Shown in pieces: positions 17,423-27,061 of a DNA stretch of 64,000 bases. Origin of the DNA: Alkalihalobacillus sp. LMS39 (lineage in GTDB: Bacteria > Bacillota > Bacilli > Bacillales > Bacillaceae_F); contig NZ_CP093300.1 in NCBI RefSeq assembly GCF_022812285.1, positions 2,046,001-2,110,000 of the forward strand. The letters are read 5' to 3'. The position numbers and the translations under genes were made by a program. Position 1 is the first letter of the stretch. Each line of letters begins with the position of its first letter. A model generated the notes under the pieces. It was not told the DNA's origin, did not search any database, and saw only the letters and a list, made by a program, of their open reading frames with translations.

Positions 17423-17449
17423 AAACCCTCTAAATAGAGGGTTTTTTAT
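17420..17449 (+). terminator. Intrinsic terminator before accB
   Basis: AAAAACCCTC / GAGGGTTTTTT form a perfect stem with a TAAATA loop and a run of T, directly after the stop codon. Confidence 0.9.
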
Positions 17450-17460
17450 TATTTTTGATA

Positions 17461-17469
17461 TGGTATAAT
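17461..17469 (+). promoter_or_regulatory. Candidate extended -10 promoter of accBC
   Basis: TGGTATAAT is an extended -10 element (TGnTATAAT) about 37 bp before the accB start. No good -35 box is seen at the proper distance. Confidence 0.5.
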
Positions 17470-17505
17470 AGGTTGGTACTAAGAGGGAAGTTAGGAGGAA
17501 AAATA

Positions 17506-18003
17506 ATGTTAAAAATACAAGAAATCCGTGAGTTAATTAAACTCATAGACAAATCGAACATTGATGAATTTAAGTACGAGCAGTCGGGGTCAAAGATTAC
17601 ATTAAAGAAATATTCTGCACTTCCTCAACAAACAGGTGGACAACCTAGTCAACCATATGTCGTTCAAGAGACAGTGCAACCAGCTCCACAACAACAGCAG
17701 GTTGAAGCAACACCGAAAGAAAATATAGTAACAGAAAGTCCAGTACAAGAAGTAGATTCGTCATTACATAAAATCGTCTCGCCGATGGTCGGTACGTTTT
17801 ACGTGGCTCCAGCACCTGACGCTGATCCGTATGTGGCAGTCGGAGATAAAGTAAGTGGAGAAACAGTTGTCTGTATTGTGGAAGCAATGAAACTCATGAA
17901 TGAAATTGAGGCTGAAGTGAAAGGACAAGTTGTTGAAGTCCTTGCTGAAAATGGTCAGCTTGTTGAATATGGTCAACCACTATTTTTAGTTAAGCCGGAA
18001 TAG
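17506..18003 (+). CDS. accB: Acetyl-CoA carboxylase biotin carboxyl carrier protein
   Basis: Carrier subunit of acetyl-CoA carboxylase, the first committed step of fatty-acid synthesis. The 165-aa product has an N-terminal [11 protein letters not shown] segment, a Pro/Gln-rich linker and the C-terminal biotinyl domain. The biotinylated Lys lies in [12 protein letters not shown]. The ATG at 17506 follows TAGGAGG; the longer frame to 17455 adds residues absent in the family. It is followed after 11 bp by accC. Confidence 0.96.
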   Translation: MLKIQEIRELIKLIDKSNIDEFKYEQSGSKITLKKYSALPQQTGGQPSQPYVVQETVQPAPQQQQVEATPKENIVTESPVQEVDSSLHKIVSPMVGTFYVAPAPDADPYVAVGDKVSGETVVCIVEAMKLMNEIEAEVKGQVVEVLAENGQLVEYGQPLFLVKPE

Positions 18004-18014
18004 GAGCGTTGTTC

Positions 18015-19373
18015 ATGATAAAAAAACTACTAATAGCAAACCGAGGAGAAATTGCGGTGCGAATTATCCGCGCTTGTAAAGAGCTTGGAATCGAAACGGT
18101 TGCAGTATATTCTGAGGCGGATAAAGATTCATTGCATGTCAGAATGGCCGATGAAGCGTATTGTATCGGGCCAACATTGTCTTCAAAAAGTTATTTAAAC
18201 TTCACGAACATTATGAGTGTCGCTACGTTAACGGAAGTTGATGCAATTCATCCTGGGTATGGATTTTTAGCCGAAAATGCCGATTTTGCAGAAATTTGTG
18301 CGGCGTGTAATATTACATTTGTCGGGCCAAGTCCTGAAGCAATAAATAGAATGGGGACAAAAGATGTTGCAAGAGACACAATGGAATCAGCAGGAGTCCC
18401 TATTGTCCCAGGTTCAGACGGTATCATCCCGTCTGTTGAAGATGGTTTAAAGGTAGCAGAAGGAATTGGCTATCCTGTTATCATTAAAGCAACTGCTGGG
18501 GGCGGCGGGAAAGGTATTCGTGTGGCTCGTACACCAGAAGAATTAAAAAAAGGAATTTCAATTACGCAACAAGAAGCAGCAACGGCGTTTGGTAACCCAG
18601 GTGTCTATATTGAAAAGTATATTGAAGATTTCCGCCATGTTGAAATTCAAGTTATGGCAGATAATTATGGTAACGCTATTCATTTAGGTGAACGAGATTG
18701 TAGTATACAACGCAGATTGCAAAAATTAGTTGAGGAAACTCCATCTCCAGCAATTACACCTGAAAAGCGGGCTGAAATGGGTGAAGCTGCGGTTGCTGCA
18801 GCGAAAGCTGTTAATTATTCAGGGGCCGGAACGGTTGAGTTTATTTTTGACCATAATACTGGTGACTTTTACTTTATGGAAATGAATACAAGAATACAAG
18901 TAGAACATCCAGTTACTGAAATGGTTACAGGGATTGACTTAATTAAAGAGCAGATTAAAGTCGCCTCAGGGCAAAAACTTTCAGTTACACAAGAAGAGGT
19001 TACCTTTAACGGCTGGTCGATTGAATGCCGCATTAATGCTGAAAACCCAGAAAAAAACTTTATGCCATCCCCAGGATTAATTAAAACTTATCTTCCACCA
19101 GGAGGATTAGGTGTACGTGTTGATTCTGCAGCATACCAAGGGTATATGATTTCACCCTTTTATGATTCAATGATTGCAAAAGTCATCACTTATGGCGCAA
19201 CTCGTGAAGAAGCGATTTCAAGAATGAAACGGGCATTAACAGAATTTGAAATTGAAGGCATTGATACGACGATTCCGTTTCATCTGAAACTATTAAATCA
19301 TGAAGTGTTTGTATCAGGAGATTTTAATACGAAATTTTTAGAAACCTATGACTTAACAACAAAAGCAGAGTAA
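18015..19373 (+). CDS. accC: Acetyl-CoA carboxylase biotin carboxylase subunit
   Basis: ATP-grasp enzyme of 452 aa that carboxylates biotin on AccB. The N-terminal [18 protein letters not shown] is diagnostic. The ATP-binding glycine loop TAGGGGKGI, the metal-binding [16 protein letters not shown] and the C-terminal biotin carboxylase domain follow. AGGAGCG lies 6 nt before the ATG at 18015; a TTG at 18009 is less suitable. Co-transcribed with accB. Confidence 0.97.
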   Translation: MIKKLLIANRGEIAVRIIRACKELGIETVAVYSEADKDSLHVRMADEAYCIGPTLSSKSYLNFTNIMSVATLTEVDAIHPGYGFLAENADFAEICAACNITFVGPSPEAINRMGTKDVARDTMESAGVPIVPGSDGIIPSVEDGLKVAEGIGYPVIIKATAGGGGKGIRVARTPEELKKGISITQQEAATAFGNPGVYIEKYIEDFRHVEIQVMADNYGNAIHLGERDCSIQRRLQKLVEETPSPAITPEKRAEMGEAAVAAAKAVNYSGAGTVEFIFDHNTGDFYFMEMNTRIQVEHPVTEMVTGIDLIKEQIKVASGQKLSVTQEEVTFNGWSIECRINAENPEKNFMPSPGLIKTYLPPGGLGVRVDSAAYQGYMISPFYDSMIAKVITYGATREEAISRMKRALTEFEIEGIDTTIPFHLKLLNHEVFVSGDFNTKFLETYDLTTKAE

Positions 19374-19435
19374 GAAAAGCCTTTGTATGATATACTCGTC
19401 ATATAGGCTCCAAAATAAAATGGAGGTGTCGTATT

Positions 19436-19843
19436 ATGAGCGAAAATCATATTCTTGAAATGGATGATGAAAAAAACGAACTTGGTAAGGTTGAAATTTC
19501 TCCAGAAGTCATTGAAGTAATCTCAGGGATTGCAACTTCTGAAGTTGAAGGCGTTGCAACGATGCGCGGAAACTTTGCTACAGGTGTTGCAGAACGACTT
19601 GGTCGCAAAAACCATGGTAAAGGTGTAAAAGTTGACCTTGGAGAAAACGGCATTACTGTCGATGTGACTGTGACGATTACGTATGGGGTATCGATCCCAG
19701 ATGTAGCGAAAAAGATTCAATCCAACATTAAACAAGCACTTATAACGATGACAGCTATTGATTTAGAAGCGGTCAATGTTCATGTTGTTGGAATCCAGTT
19801 TGAACAGGCGAGTGAAGCACCGTTAGAAGAAACGGGGATTTAA
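19436..19843 (+). CDS. yqhY: Asp23/Gls24 family protein YqhY
   Basis: A 135-aa Asp23/Gls24 envelope-stress-response protein. The core GKVEISPEVIEVISGIAT and the ITVDVTVTITYGVSIPDVAKKIQ segment are typical. In B. subtilis YqhY is encoded with accBC and its loss disturbs acetyl-CoA carboxylase control; the same neighbour is kept here. A terminator follows, separating it from nusB. Confidence 0.93.
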   Translation: MSENHILEMDDEKNELGKVEISPEVIEVISGIATSEVEGVATMRGNFATGVAERLGRKNHGKGVKVDLGENGITVDVTVTITYGVSIPDVAKKIQSNIKQALITMTAIDLEAVNVHVVGIQFEQASEAPLEETGI

Positions 19844-19896
19844 TCGTAATACGGTTAAAACTGAATGAATTTGGAAATACTATTTCCTAGAGAAGA

Positions 19897-19927
19897 CACA
19901 GCCAAAGGACACCTTTGGCTGTTTTTC
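19897..19927 (+). terminator. Intrinsic terminator after yqhY
   Basis: ACAGCCAAAGG / CCTTTGGCTGT form an 11-bp perfect stem with an ACA loop followed by five T. Confidence 0.9.
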
Positions 19928-20027
19928 GATCAATTTCGCACTTTCAACTGTATTCATTTCAATAGTTATGCTATTATCGAACATAGAAAAAGAAGACAAA
20001 GGTACCAACAAAAGGAGTAAAAAGCCA

Positions 20028-20417
20028 ATGAACAGAAGATTAGCGAGATTACGTGCAGTGCAAGCCTTGTTTCAAATTGATTTAACAGGCTCACAATGGC
20101 AAGAGGCAATTGAGAGCACGCTCGATGAAAATGAGGAAACGAGTCCTTTTTTAGAGAAGATTGTACAAGGGACACTTGAACATAAAGCTGAAATTGACTC
20201 GATTTTAAAGAAAAATATTGAAAATTGGTCATTGGAACGCGTTGGGAATGTTGACCGTGCGATTTTACGTATGGCGATTCATGAAATTTTATATATTGAA
20301 GACATTCCTAAAAATGTAACGTTTAACGAAGCCATTGAATTAGGAAAAGCATTCGGAGGAGAAGAATCTGGACGCTTTATTAATGGTGTTCTTTCAAATG
20401 TTGTAGAACAAATTTAA
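20028..20417 (+). CDS. nusB: Transcription antitermination factor NusB
   Basis: RNA-binding antitermination factor of 129 aa acting with NusE at rRNA operons. Family signatures are ARLRAVQALFQID, NVDRAILRMAIHEILY and NVTFNEAIELGKAFG. The ATG at 20028 is preferred because AAAAGGAG precedes it; the longer frame back to 19968 adds 20 residues without family support. First of the nusB-folD-xseA-xseB-ispA series. Confidence 0.95.
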   Translation: MNRRLARLRAVQALFQIDLTGSQWQEAIESTLDENEETSPFLEKIVQGTLEHKAEIDSILKKNIENWSLERVGNVDRAILRMAIHEILYIEDIPKNVTFNEAIELGKAFGGEESGRFINGVLSNVVEQI

Positions 20418-20448
20418 AAAAAAGAAGTGGGATAGGAGTGGAGCAATT

Positions 20449-21297
20449 ATGACAGCAGAAGTCATTAGCGGGAAAGAATTAGCGGCTCAAAAGAGAGAAG
20501 AGATGAAACAAGAAGTAATAAAGTTAAAGCAGGAAGGAACTACACCTGGATTAGCGGTTATTTTAATTGGGAACAATCCGGCTTCACGTTCATATGTAAA
20601 AGCAAAACAAAAAGCTTGTGAAGACATTGGGGTTCATTCAGTTCTAATTGAAATGGAAGACACGATTTCTGAGCAACAATTAGTAAAAGAAATTTATGCT
20701 TTAAATGAAGACGATTCGATTCATGGTATTTTAGTTCAATTGCCACTGCCAAATCATATTCAAGAACAAGCGGTCATTGAAGCGATTGTCCCAGAAAAAG
20801 ATGTGGATGGATTCCATCCGATTAACATTGGCAAAATGATGATTGGGGAAGAAACATTTTTACCTTGTACGCCTTTTGGTATTGTTGAAATGATTAAATC
20901 AAAAGGAATCAAAATGGCTGGAAAACATGTTGTCGTAATCGGACGTAGTAACATTGTTGGTAAACCAGTAGGACAACTTTTATTAAATGAACATGCGACT
21001 GTCACCTATTGTCATTCTCGAACTAATGATATGAAGTCAATTACTCAACAAGCGGATATCCTTGTTGTTGCAGTTGGGAAAGCCAATTTTATTGGAGCTG
21101 AATACATAAAGAAAGATGCTGTTGTCATTGATGTTGGGGTAAATCGTCTTGATACAGGGAAGTTATGTGGAGACGTAAAATACGAAGAAGCAAAAGAAGT
21201 CGCGTCCTTTATTACACCTGTTCCTGGTGGGGTAGGACCGATGACAATTACGATGCTTCTCCATAATACGATTGAAGCAGCAAAACGTCATGCATAA
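20449..21297 (+). CDS. folD: Bifunctional methylenetetrahydrofolate dehydrogenase / cyclohydrolase
   Basis: One-carbon folate enzyme of 282 aa converting methylene-THF to formyl-THF. The active-site YVKAKQKACEDIG contains the catalytic Lys, QLPLPNH follows, and the NADP-binding VVIGRSNIVGKPVG and C-terminal PGGVGPMT signature are present. AGGAGTGGAG precedes the ATG. It is 12 bp before xseA. Confidence 0.97.
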   Translation: MTAEVISGKELAAQKREEMKQEVIKLKQEGTTPGLAVILIGNNPASRSYVKAKQKACEDIGVHSVLIEMEDTISEQQLVKEIYALNEDDSIHGILVQLPLPNHIQEQAVIEAIVPEKDVDGFHPINIGKMMIGEETFLPCTPFGIVEMIKSKGIKMAGKHVVVIGRSNIVGKPVGQLLLNEHATVTYCHSRTNDMKSITQQADILVVAVGKANFIGAEYIKKDAVVIDVGVNRLDTGKLCGDVKYEEAKEVASFITPVPGGVGPMTITMLLHNTIEAAKRHA

Positions 21298-21309
21298 TAA
21301 GGTGTTTTT

Positions 21310-22680
21310 ATGAAACAAGAACAATTTTTAACGGTTACAGAAGTAACGAGATATATAAAGAGGACATTTGACTTTGACGAAGTTCTTCAAGATGTATGGA
21401 TTCGTGGCGAACTGTCGAATTTTAAATTACATAGTCGTGGACATATGTATTTTACTGTAAAAGATTCTGGTTCAAGGATGCAAGCGGTCATGTTTGCTGG
21501 GAATAATCGGTCACTTGCTTTTAAACCAGAGGACGGAATGAAAGTATTAATTCGTGGCAATGTATCAGTATATGAACCATATGGTCAATATCAGTTGTAT
21601 GCTCGTGAAATGCAACCAGATGGAATCGGGAATTTATATTTGGCTTATGAACAATTAAAACAAAAGCTTGAAGCGGAAGGGTTATTTCATCCTGAGCATA
21701 AAAAAGCATTGCCACGCTTTGTTCAACATATCGCCATTGTAACGTCACCAACGGGAGCAGCGATTAAAGATATGATTACGACGATAAAACGCCGTTACCC
21801 GATTGCTAAAGTCACATTACTTCCGGTATTAGTCCAAGGTGAAGGAGCAGCGCCATCGATTGCGCGTGCGATTGAACAAGCAAACGAAGCTAATTTATTT
21901 GATATTGTTATCGTTGGTCGTGGTGGAGGCTCTATTGAAGAATTGTGGGCGTTTAATGAAGAACTTGTTGCTAGAGCGATCTTCGCTTCTGTTTTGCCGA
22001 TTATTTCGGCGGTTGGACATGAAACGGATTTTACGATTGCTGACTTTGTAGCCGATGTAAGAGCGGCTACCCCAACTGCAGCAGCTGAGCTCGCAGTCCC
22101 ACACATAGAAGAATTAATACAAAGGGTCGAAGGAATGCAACAACGGATGCTTCGAGCGACAAAAGATCGTTTAGGAAATGAACGGCAACGTTTATCACGC
22201 TTACAAAAATCCTATGCTTTTCGATACCCTGAACAACTAATAAAACAAAAAGAACAGCAGCTTGATCGGACAATTGAAAAGCTTGAAAAAGAGTTTTCTC
22301 GAATGGTAAAGCAAAAGCAAGAGAAGGTAGAAAAATTAACTCATGCTATGGAGCGAAATCATCCTGCCAGGTTAGTGGATACAGCAAAAAAACAACATGA
22401 AAACATAAGGCAAACATTAATTCGTTTAATGAAAGAGAAAACAACAAAATCCGAAAATCAATTTCAACAGCAGCTTGCAAAGCTACAAGTATTAAGCCCA
22501 CTTTCGATGATGGATAGAGGATATAATTTAGCTTATGGAGAAAATAAACAGTTAATAAAATCGACTCGGCACGTTTCCAAAGGGGACAAGCTTACGATCC
22601 GAGTAAAAGATGGCCATATATATAGTGTTGTTGAAGAAATAGAAACGAAAGAAGTAATAGGAGGAACTGAAAATGAGTAA
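21310..22680 (+). CDS. xseA: Exodeoxyribonuclease VII large subunit
   Basis: Large subunit (456 aa) of the single-strand nuclease ExoVII. An N-terminal OB-fold domain of about 100 residues contains FKLHSRGHMYFTVKD. The catalytic region contains GHETDFTIADFVADVRAATPT, and a long coiled coil at residues 270-400 is where XseB binds. It overlaps xseB by 8 bp, indicating coupled synthesis. Confidence 0.96.
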   Translation: MKQEQFLTVTEVTRYIKRTFDFDEVLQDVWIRGELSNFKLHSRGHMYFTVKDSGSRMQAVMFAGNNRSLAFKPEDGMKVLIRGNVSVYEPYGQYQLYAREMQPDGIGNLYLAYEQLKQKLEAEGLFHPEHKKALPRFVQHIAIVTSPTGAAIKDMITTIKRRYPIAKVTLLPVLVQGEGAAPSIARAIEQANEANLFDIVIVGRGGGSIEELWAFNEELVARAIFASVLPIISAVGHETDFTIADFVADVRAATPTAAAELAVPHIEELIQRVEGMQQRMLRATKDRLGNERQRLSRLQKSYAFRYPEQLIKQKEQQLDRTIEKLEKEFSRMVKQKQEKVEKLTHAMERNHPARLVDTAKKQHENIRQTLIRLMKEKTTKSENQFQQQLAKLQVLSPLSMMDRGYNLAYGENKQLIKSTRHVSKGDKLTIRVKDGHIYSVVEEIETKEVIGGTENE

Positions 22681-22915
22681 GCCAGAAACTGAAATTACAT
22701 TTGAACATGCTCTTGAACAACTAGAAGAGGTTGTTGATAAGTTAGAACAAGGGGACGTACCATTAGAGGAAGCCATTGCTATGTTTCAAGAAGGGATGAA
22801 ACTATCGAAAGTATGCCATGATAAGCTGTCAGTTGTTGAAAAACAAATGGAACAAATTTTACATGCGGACGGTAAAGTGGAAGTCACGAGCTTTCAGGAG
22901 GATAATAAAGAGTGA
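22673..22915 (+). CDS. xseB: Exodeoxyribonuclease VII small subunit
   Basis: Helical small subunit (80 aa) of ExoVII, with the family core FEHALEQLEEVVDKLEQGDVPLEEA. It overlaps both xseA and ispA by a few bases. AGGAGGAAC lies upstream of its ATG within xseA. Confidence 0.95.
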   Translation: MSKPETEITFEHALEQLEEVVDKLEQGDVPLEEAIAMFQEGMKLSKVCHDKLSVVEKQMEQILHADGKVEVTSFQEDNKE

Positions 22916-23805
22916 AAAACGAAAGACTACAACAATTTCTAGCGATACATAAACAAAAAATTGATGAAAAACTGCCGCAACATATTCAGAAGCTCAAAGC
23001 CCCAGAAATCTTAAAGGAAGCGATGATTTATTCGTTGCAAGCAGGTGGGAAGCGTGTGCGTCCAATGTTATTATTAGCAACTCTTCATGGGTTTAACCAA
23101 AAAGAAGAAATTGGTATCGATGTTGCTTGTGCGATTGAAATGATTCACACCTATTCCTTAATTCACGATGATTTACCAGCGATGGATGATGATGATATGC
23201 GTCGTGGCAAACCAACGAATCATAAAGTATATGGTGAAGCATTAGCCATTTTAGCTGGTGACGCCTTACTAACGTATAGCTTTCAATTAATTGCAGGCTT
23301 ACAACATCCAACTATCACAGCGGACATGAAAGTAAAGCTCATCGATTTATTAGCTAAAGCCGCTGGACCTGAAGGAATGGTAGGAGGGCAAGTTTCAGAT
23401 TTAGATGGTGAAGGGAAAACGTTACAACTCGATGATTTGGAATATATCCATCATCATAAAACAGGGGATTTACTTGCTTATTCGGTTGTAGCCGGGGCCA
23501 TTTTAGCTAATGCAGTACCAGAAGAGGTGGACAACCTGCATGCTTTTGCGAAAGAGTTGGGACTTGTTTTCCAAATTAAAGATGACATTCTTGATGTAGA
23601 AGGTGATGAACAGACGATTGGAAAGCCAATTGGCAGTGACGAGGATAATAATAAAGTAACGTATCCTAGTCTTTTGACAATGGATGGAGCAAAAGCAAAA
23701 TTAAATGAGCATACTTCAAGAGCCAAAGAATATTTATATAAAGTAAATATGGAAAATTCTTTGTTAGAAGCGATTACAGAGTATATCGCTGAACGAGATC
23801 ATTAA
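22912..23805 (+). CDS. ispA: Farnesyl diphosphate synthase (polyprenyl synthetase)
   Basis: Prenyl transferase of 297 aa that condenses dimethylallyl or geranyl diphosphate with isopentenyl diphosphate. Both aspartate-rich motifs are visible: HDDLPAMDDDDMRRG near residue 85 and KDDILDVEG near residue 225. It begins with GTG overlapping the xseB stop, behind AGGAGG. The OLE RNA promoter lies only about 30 bp downstream. Confidence 0.95.
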   Translation: MKNERLQQFLAIHKQKIDEKLPQHIQKLKAPEILKEAMIYSLQAGGKRVRPMLLLATLHGFNQKEEIGIDVACAIEMIHTYSLIHDDLPAMDDDDMRRGKPTNHKVYGEALAILAGDALLTYSFQLIAGLQHPTITADMKVKLIDLLAKAAGPEGMVGGQVSDLDGEGKTLQLDDLEYIHHHKTGDLLAYSVVAGAILANAVPEEVDNLHAFAKELGLVFQIKDDILDVEGDEQTIGKPIGSDEDNNKVTYPSLLTMDGAKAKLNEHTSRAKEYLYKVNMENSLLEAITEYIAERDH

Positions 23806-23834
23806 ACAATTCTCATCTCTTCCATACATTTTCA

Positions 23835-23863
23835 TTGAGGATGTGTGAAGCAGGTGTTATAAT
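23835..23863 (+). promoter_or_regulatory. SigA promoter of the OLE RNA
   Basis: TTGAGG (23835-23840), 17 bp, then TATAAT (23858-23863), with a TG one base before the -10 (extended -10). It is placed 30 bp after ispA. The expected transcription start near 23870 agrees with the 5' arm of the RNA closing stem at 23874. Confidence 0.82.
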
Positions 23864-23869
23864 AACTTG

Positions 23870-24480
23870 TAAAACTGAGTGGTGCAGTATTCTAGTCAGT
23901 TCTCTATACTTGAGGGCGGGCCTAAAAATCCGCCGAAGGGCACATCGATGAAGCTCCTTGTGTCGGCTTGAGGCGCCCAGCCTTGGGTCGGCGCTGGGTG
24001 TTAAGGTATTCGGGCGATCCACAATGGCATGTGGGCGTTGACCCTAATACCGCGGAGGCCTTTCTTTTCCATGCTACACATTAAGGTGTAAAGTGGAGAG
24101 AAGGGTATGAACCTGCGACAGTGGCTTTGGGAAGCATACTAGCAGCGTAGCCTGCCTTGAGTGGAGTTAGAGGGGATTATGGAAATTGGGGATATTTCGG
24201 TTGTCGGCCAACAACCCATATCCTTTGCCATATGAAATCTGCTCTGCAAAAGAGGATAAAAGTATAGCAAGGGCTGTTGAGGAAAACTCCTAGACTGTTC
24301 TTCTGACATATAAAGGGGATTGAAGTGTGGACTAAGTGGTAATCCAGTCTAGCGTTTGGTGACAGCGTTAAGATAGGTTTAAAGGGAAACCGTCAGATCG
24401 GCGACGATTTGGTACGTATCTGGGAAATCCTACTGGACCTAAGCCACAGCTTTTACTCTTTATATGACCACTCAGTCCGT
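23870..24480 (+). ncRNA. ole: OLE RNA (ornate large extremophilic RNA)
   Basis: A roughly 610-nt non-coding gene between ispA and oapA. The base composition is clearly more GC-rich than the surroundings and no reading frame runs through it. Its ends pair perfectly: ACTGAGTGGT (23874-23883) with ACCACTCAGT (24467-24476), forming the closing stem. Internal conserved segments include GGCGGGCCTAAAAATCCGCC near 23915 and GCGCCCAGCC...GGCGCTGGGTG hairpin-like arms near 23970-24000. Size, the ispA-OLE-oapA-dxs context and the adjacent OapA gene match the OLE RNA known from B. halodurans and other extremophilic Firmicutes. In those species OLE and its protein partners form a membrane-associated complex linked to cold, alcohol and magnesium stress. 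The exact ends are estimates. Confidence 0.93.
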
Positions 24481-24548
24481 ACATACTCACAAACGTTTAC
24501 ATTTGATTGTAAATAGTTTATCTATATAAAGGTGTCGATTACTTAACG

Positions 24549-25160
24549 ATGAAACATTCCCTTTTGAAAACTATACACTGGAGCTTAGGGATTGCCGTTA
24601 TCACGCTTGTGTTAGCGGCTATTTTTTCAATTATTTCAACTTTCCTATTAAGTGGAGTTACATGGGGGGTTGGGATGATTATCGTGCTTCTAATTGTATT
24701 AATTGGTATTTTTTTTGATACAATTGGTGTAGCTGCCACAGCAGCAGATGAAGCTCCATTTCATGCGATGGCAGCGAAGAAGTTAGCTGGTGCAAAAGAA
24801 GCAGTTCAAATTACGAGAAACGCAGATAAATTTGCAAACTTTTGTAATGATGTCATTGGTGATATTTCAGGTATTGTTAGTGGAACCGCCTCAGCTTATG
24901 TTGTCCTTCAACTTGCATTGCAGTTAGGGTATGAAGATGGTTCATATTTTCAGTTTTTTATATCGGTCCTTTTTACGAGTGTTGTTGCAGCCCTTACTGT
25001 GAGTGGAAAATCCATTGGTAAAACGGTTGCTATACAATTTTCGACGCCAATTATTTATCAAGTTGGTAGATTATTGTATATTATAGAGGTAAAATTAAAA
25101 ATAAGTCTTTTTTCTAAAAATGGGAAGAGTAAACGAAAAGAGCAGAAAAAGCGAAAGTGA
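24549..25160 (+). CDS. oapA: OLE-associated membrane protein OapA
   Basis: Integral membrane protein of 203 aa. Two hydrophobic helices lie at about residues 13-36 and 39-58; the conserved [22 protein letters not shown] follows, then two more helices at about 110-130 and 138-155, and a strongly basic C-terminus ([14 protein letters not shown]). In B. halodurans this protein binds OLE RNA and takes it to the membrane. It directly follows the OLE gene and precedes dxs, overlapping the dxs leader. The only Shine-Dalgarno-like sequence, AAAGGTG, is about 16 nt before the ATG, which is unusually far. Confidence 0.93.
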   Translation: MKHSLLKTIHWSLGIAVITLVLAAIFSIISTFLLSGVTWGVGMIIVLLIVLIGIFFDTIGVAATAADEAPFHAMAAKKLAGAKEAVQITRNADKFANFCNDVIGDISGIVSGTASAYVVLQLALQLGYEDGSYFQFFISVLFTSVVAALTVSGKSIGKTVAIQFSTPIIYQVGRLLYIIEVKLKISLFSKNGKSKRKEQKKRK

Positions 25161-25168
25161 GGGTATTT

Positions 25169-27058
25169 ATGGATATCGAGAGTATTAAAGACCCTAGTGC
25201 CATAAAATCTTTATCAAAACAAGAATTAGAACATGTAGCAAGTGATATCCGAAGTTTTTTAATTGAAAAGCTTTCGGTAACAGGAGGACATTTAGGACCG
25301 AACTTAGGTGTTGTAGAGCTAACAATGGCACTACATTATTGCTTTGATAGTCCTAAAGATAAATTAATATGGGATGTTGGTCATCAAGCATATGTGCATA
25401 AGATTTTAACTGGACGAGCAAATCAATTTGATGCTCTAAGACAGTATAAAGGACTTTGCGGTTTTCCAAAGCGTGATGAAAGTGAACATGATGTCTGGGA
25501 AACAGGGCATAGTTCAACCTCTTTATCTGCTGCGATGGGGATGGCGACAGCAAGAGACATCAAAGGAACCGATGATAATGTTATTGCTATTATTGGGGAC
25601 GGGGCCTTAACGGGTGGAATGGCTTTAGAGGCATTAAACCATATTGGTCATGAACAAAAAGACTTAATTGTTATTTTAAATGATAATGAAATGTCGATCG
25701 CACCAAATGTAGGAGCATTACACAATGTGTTAGCGAAGCTTCGAACGGCTGGCAAATACCAGAAAGCAAAAGAAGAGCTTGAAATGCTCATTAAAAAAAT
25801 CCCGGCATTTGGTGGGAAATTGGCTTCGACAGCTGAACGTGTGAAAGATAGCTTGAAATACTTACTTGTTTCAGGTGTGTTTTTTGAAGAAATGGGCTTT
25901 ACGTACTTAGGACCTGTTGATGGGCATGATTTAGATGATTTAATGGAAAATATGAAATATGCAAAGAAAACATCTGGACCTGTTCTCGTTCATGTGTTAA
26001 CGAAAAAAGGAAAAGGATATGCCCCAGCAGAAAATGATGCGAAAGGAACATGGCATGGTCTTGGACCATATAAAATTGAATCTGGTGAAGTAGTAAAAAA
26101 ACCAGGACCGCCAAGTTATAGTGGTGTATTTAGTGACACACTGAAAAAAATTGCAGCAGATGACAACCGAATCGTCGCTTTAACCGCTGCAATGCCAGGC
26201 GGAACGAAACTAGATCAATTTGCAAAAGCTTTTCCTGATCGAATGTTTGATGTTGGAATAGCCGAACAACATGCAACGACAATGGCTGGTGGACTTGCAA
26301 CACAAGGGCTAAAACCAGTATTTGCTGTCTATTCGACTTTCTTACAACGTGGGTATGATCAAGTAGTACATGATGTGTGTCGTCAAAATTTAAATGTTGT
26401 TTTTGCGATTGACCGTGCTGGCCTTGTTGGAGCTGACGGAGAAACACATCAAGGTGTGTTTGATATTGCGTTCCTACGACATTTACCAAATATGGTCATC
26501 CTAATGCCAAAAGATGAAAATGAATTACAGCATATGATCTATACGGCGATTCAATATGATGGAGGACCAATCGCTGTCCGTTATCCACGTGGTAATGGAT
26601 ATGGGATAAAAATGGACGAGGAGTTAAAGCAAATTCCAATTGGTAAATGGGATGTGTTAAGAGAAGGCTCTGATGCCTGTATTTTAACATTTGGAACTAT
26701 GATTCCTGTGGCAGAACAAGCAGCAGAAGAATTAGCTGCCCAAGGCATTTCTGTTAAAGTGGTAAATGCAAGAACGGCAAAACCGTTAGATGATGAGTTG
26801 CTTCTTGATATAGCAAAGCAAAATATGCCGATTCTAACATTGGAAGAAGCTTCGATCCAAGGAAGCTTTGGAAGTGCTGTATTAGAATTTTATCATGACG
26901 CAAACTACCATGACTTAATAATCCATCGCATGGGTATTCCAGACCGCTTTATTGAACATGGAAGTGTATCTCAATTATTAGAAGAAATCGGATTAACAAC
27001 ACCACATGTTGTCGATAAAGTTAAGCTAATGTTACCTCGTAAAAGACAAAGGGCGTAA
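25169..27058 (+). CDS. dxs: 1-Deoxy-D-xylulose-5-phosphate synthase
   Basis: First enzyme of the non-mevalonate isoprenoid pathway, using thiamine diphosphate to join pyruvate and glyceraldehyde 3-phosphate. The 629-aa product has the early [14 protein letters not shown] segment, the ThDP motif GDGALTGG...ND near residues 148-180, and a transketolase C-terminal region with [15 protein letters not shown]. The ATG at 25169 follows GTGAGGGT; a GTG at 25157 lies inside oapA. It continues into yqxC after 3 bp. Confidence 0.96.
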   Translation: MDIESIKDPSAIKSLSKQELEHVASDIRSFLIEKLSVTGGHLGPNLGVVELTMALHYCFDSPKDKLIWDVGHQAYVHKILTGRANQFDALRQYKGLCGFPKRDESEHDVWETGHSSTSLSAAMGMATARDIKGTDDNVIAIIGDGALTGGMALEALNHIGHEQKDLIVILNDNEMSIAPNVGALHNVLAKLRTAGKYQKAKEELEMLIKKIPAFGGKLASTAERVKDSLKYLLVSGVFFEEMGFTYLGPVDGHDLDDLMENMKYAKKTSGPVLVHVLTKKGKGYAPAENDAKGTWHGLGPYKIESGEVVKKPGPPSYSGVFSDTLKKIAADDNRIVALTAAMPGGTKLDQFAKAFPDRMFDVGIAEQHATTMAGGLATQGLKPVFAVYSTFLQRGYDQVVHDVCRQNLNVVFAIDRAGLVGADGETHQGVFDIAFLRHLPNMVILMPKDENELQHMIYTAIQYDGGPIAVRYPRGNGYGIKMDEELKQIPIGKWDVLREGSDACILTFGTMIPVAEQAAEELAAQGISVKVVNARTAKPLDDELLLDIAKQNMPILTLEEASIQGSFGSAVLEFYHDANYHDLIIHRMGIPDRFIEHGSVSQLLEEIGLTTPHVVDKVKLMLPRKRQRA

Positions 27059-27061
27059 TGA

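Noticed and set aside
23813-24022. Minus-strand frame over the 5' part of OLE RNA
   Set aside because: The region has structured-RNA features on the plus strand and the frame has no start signal.
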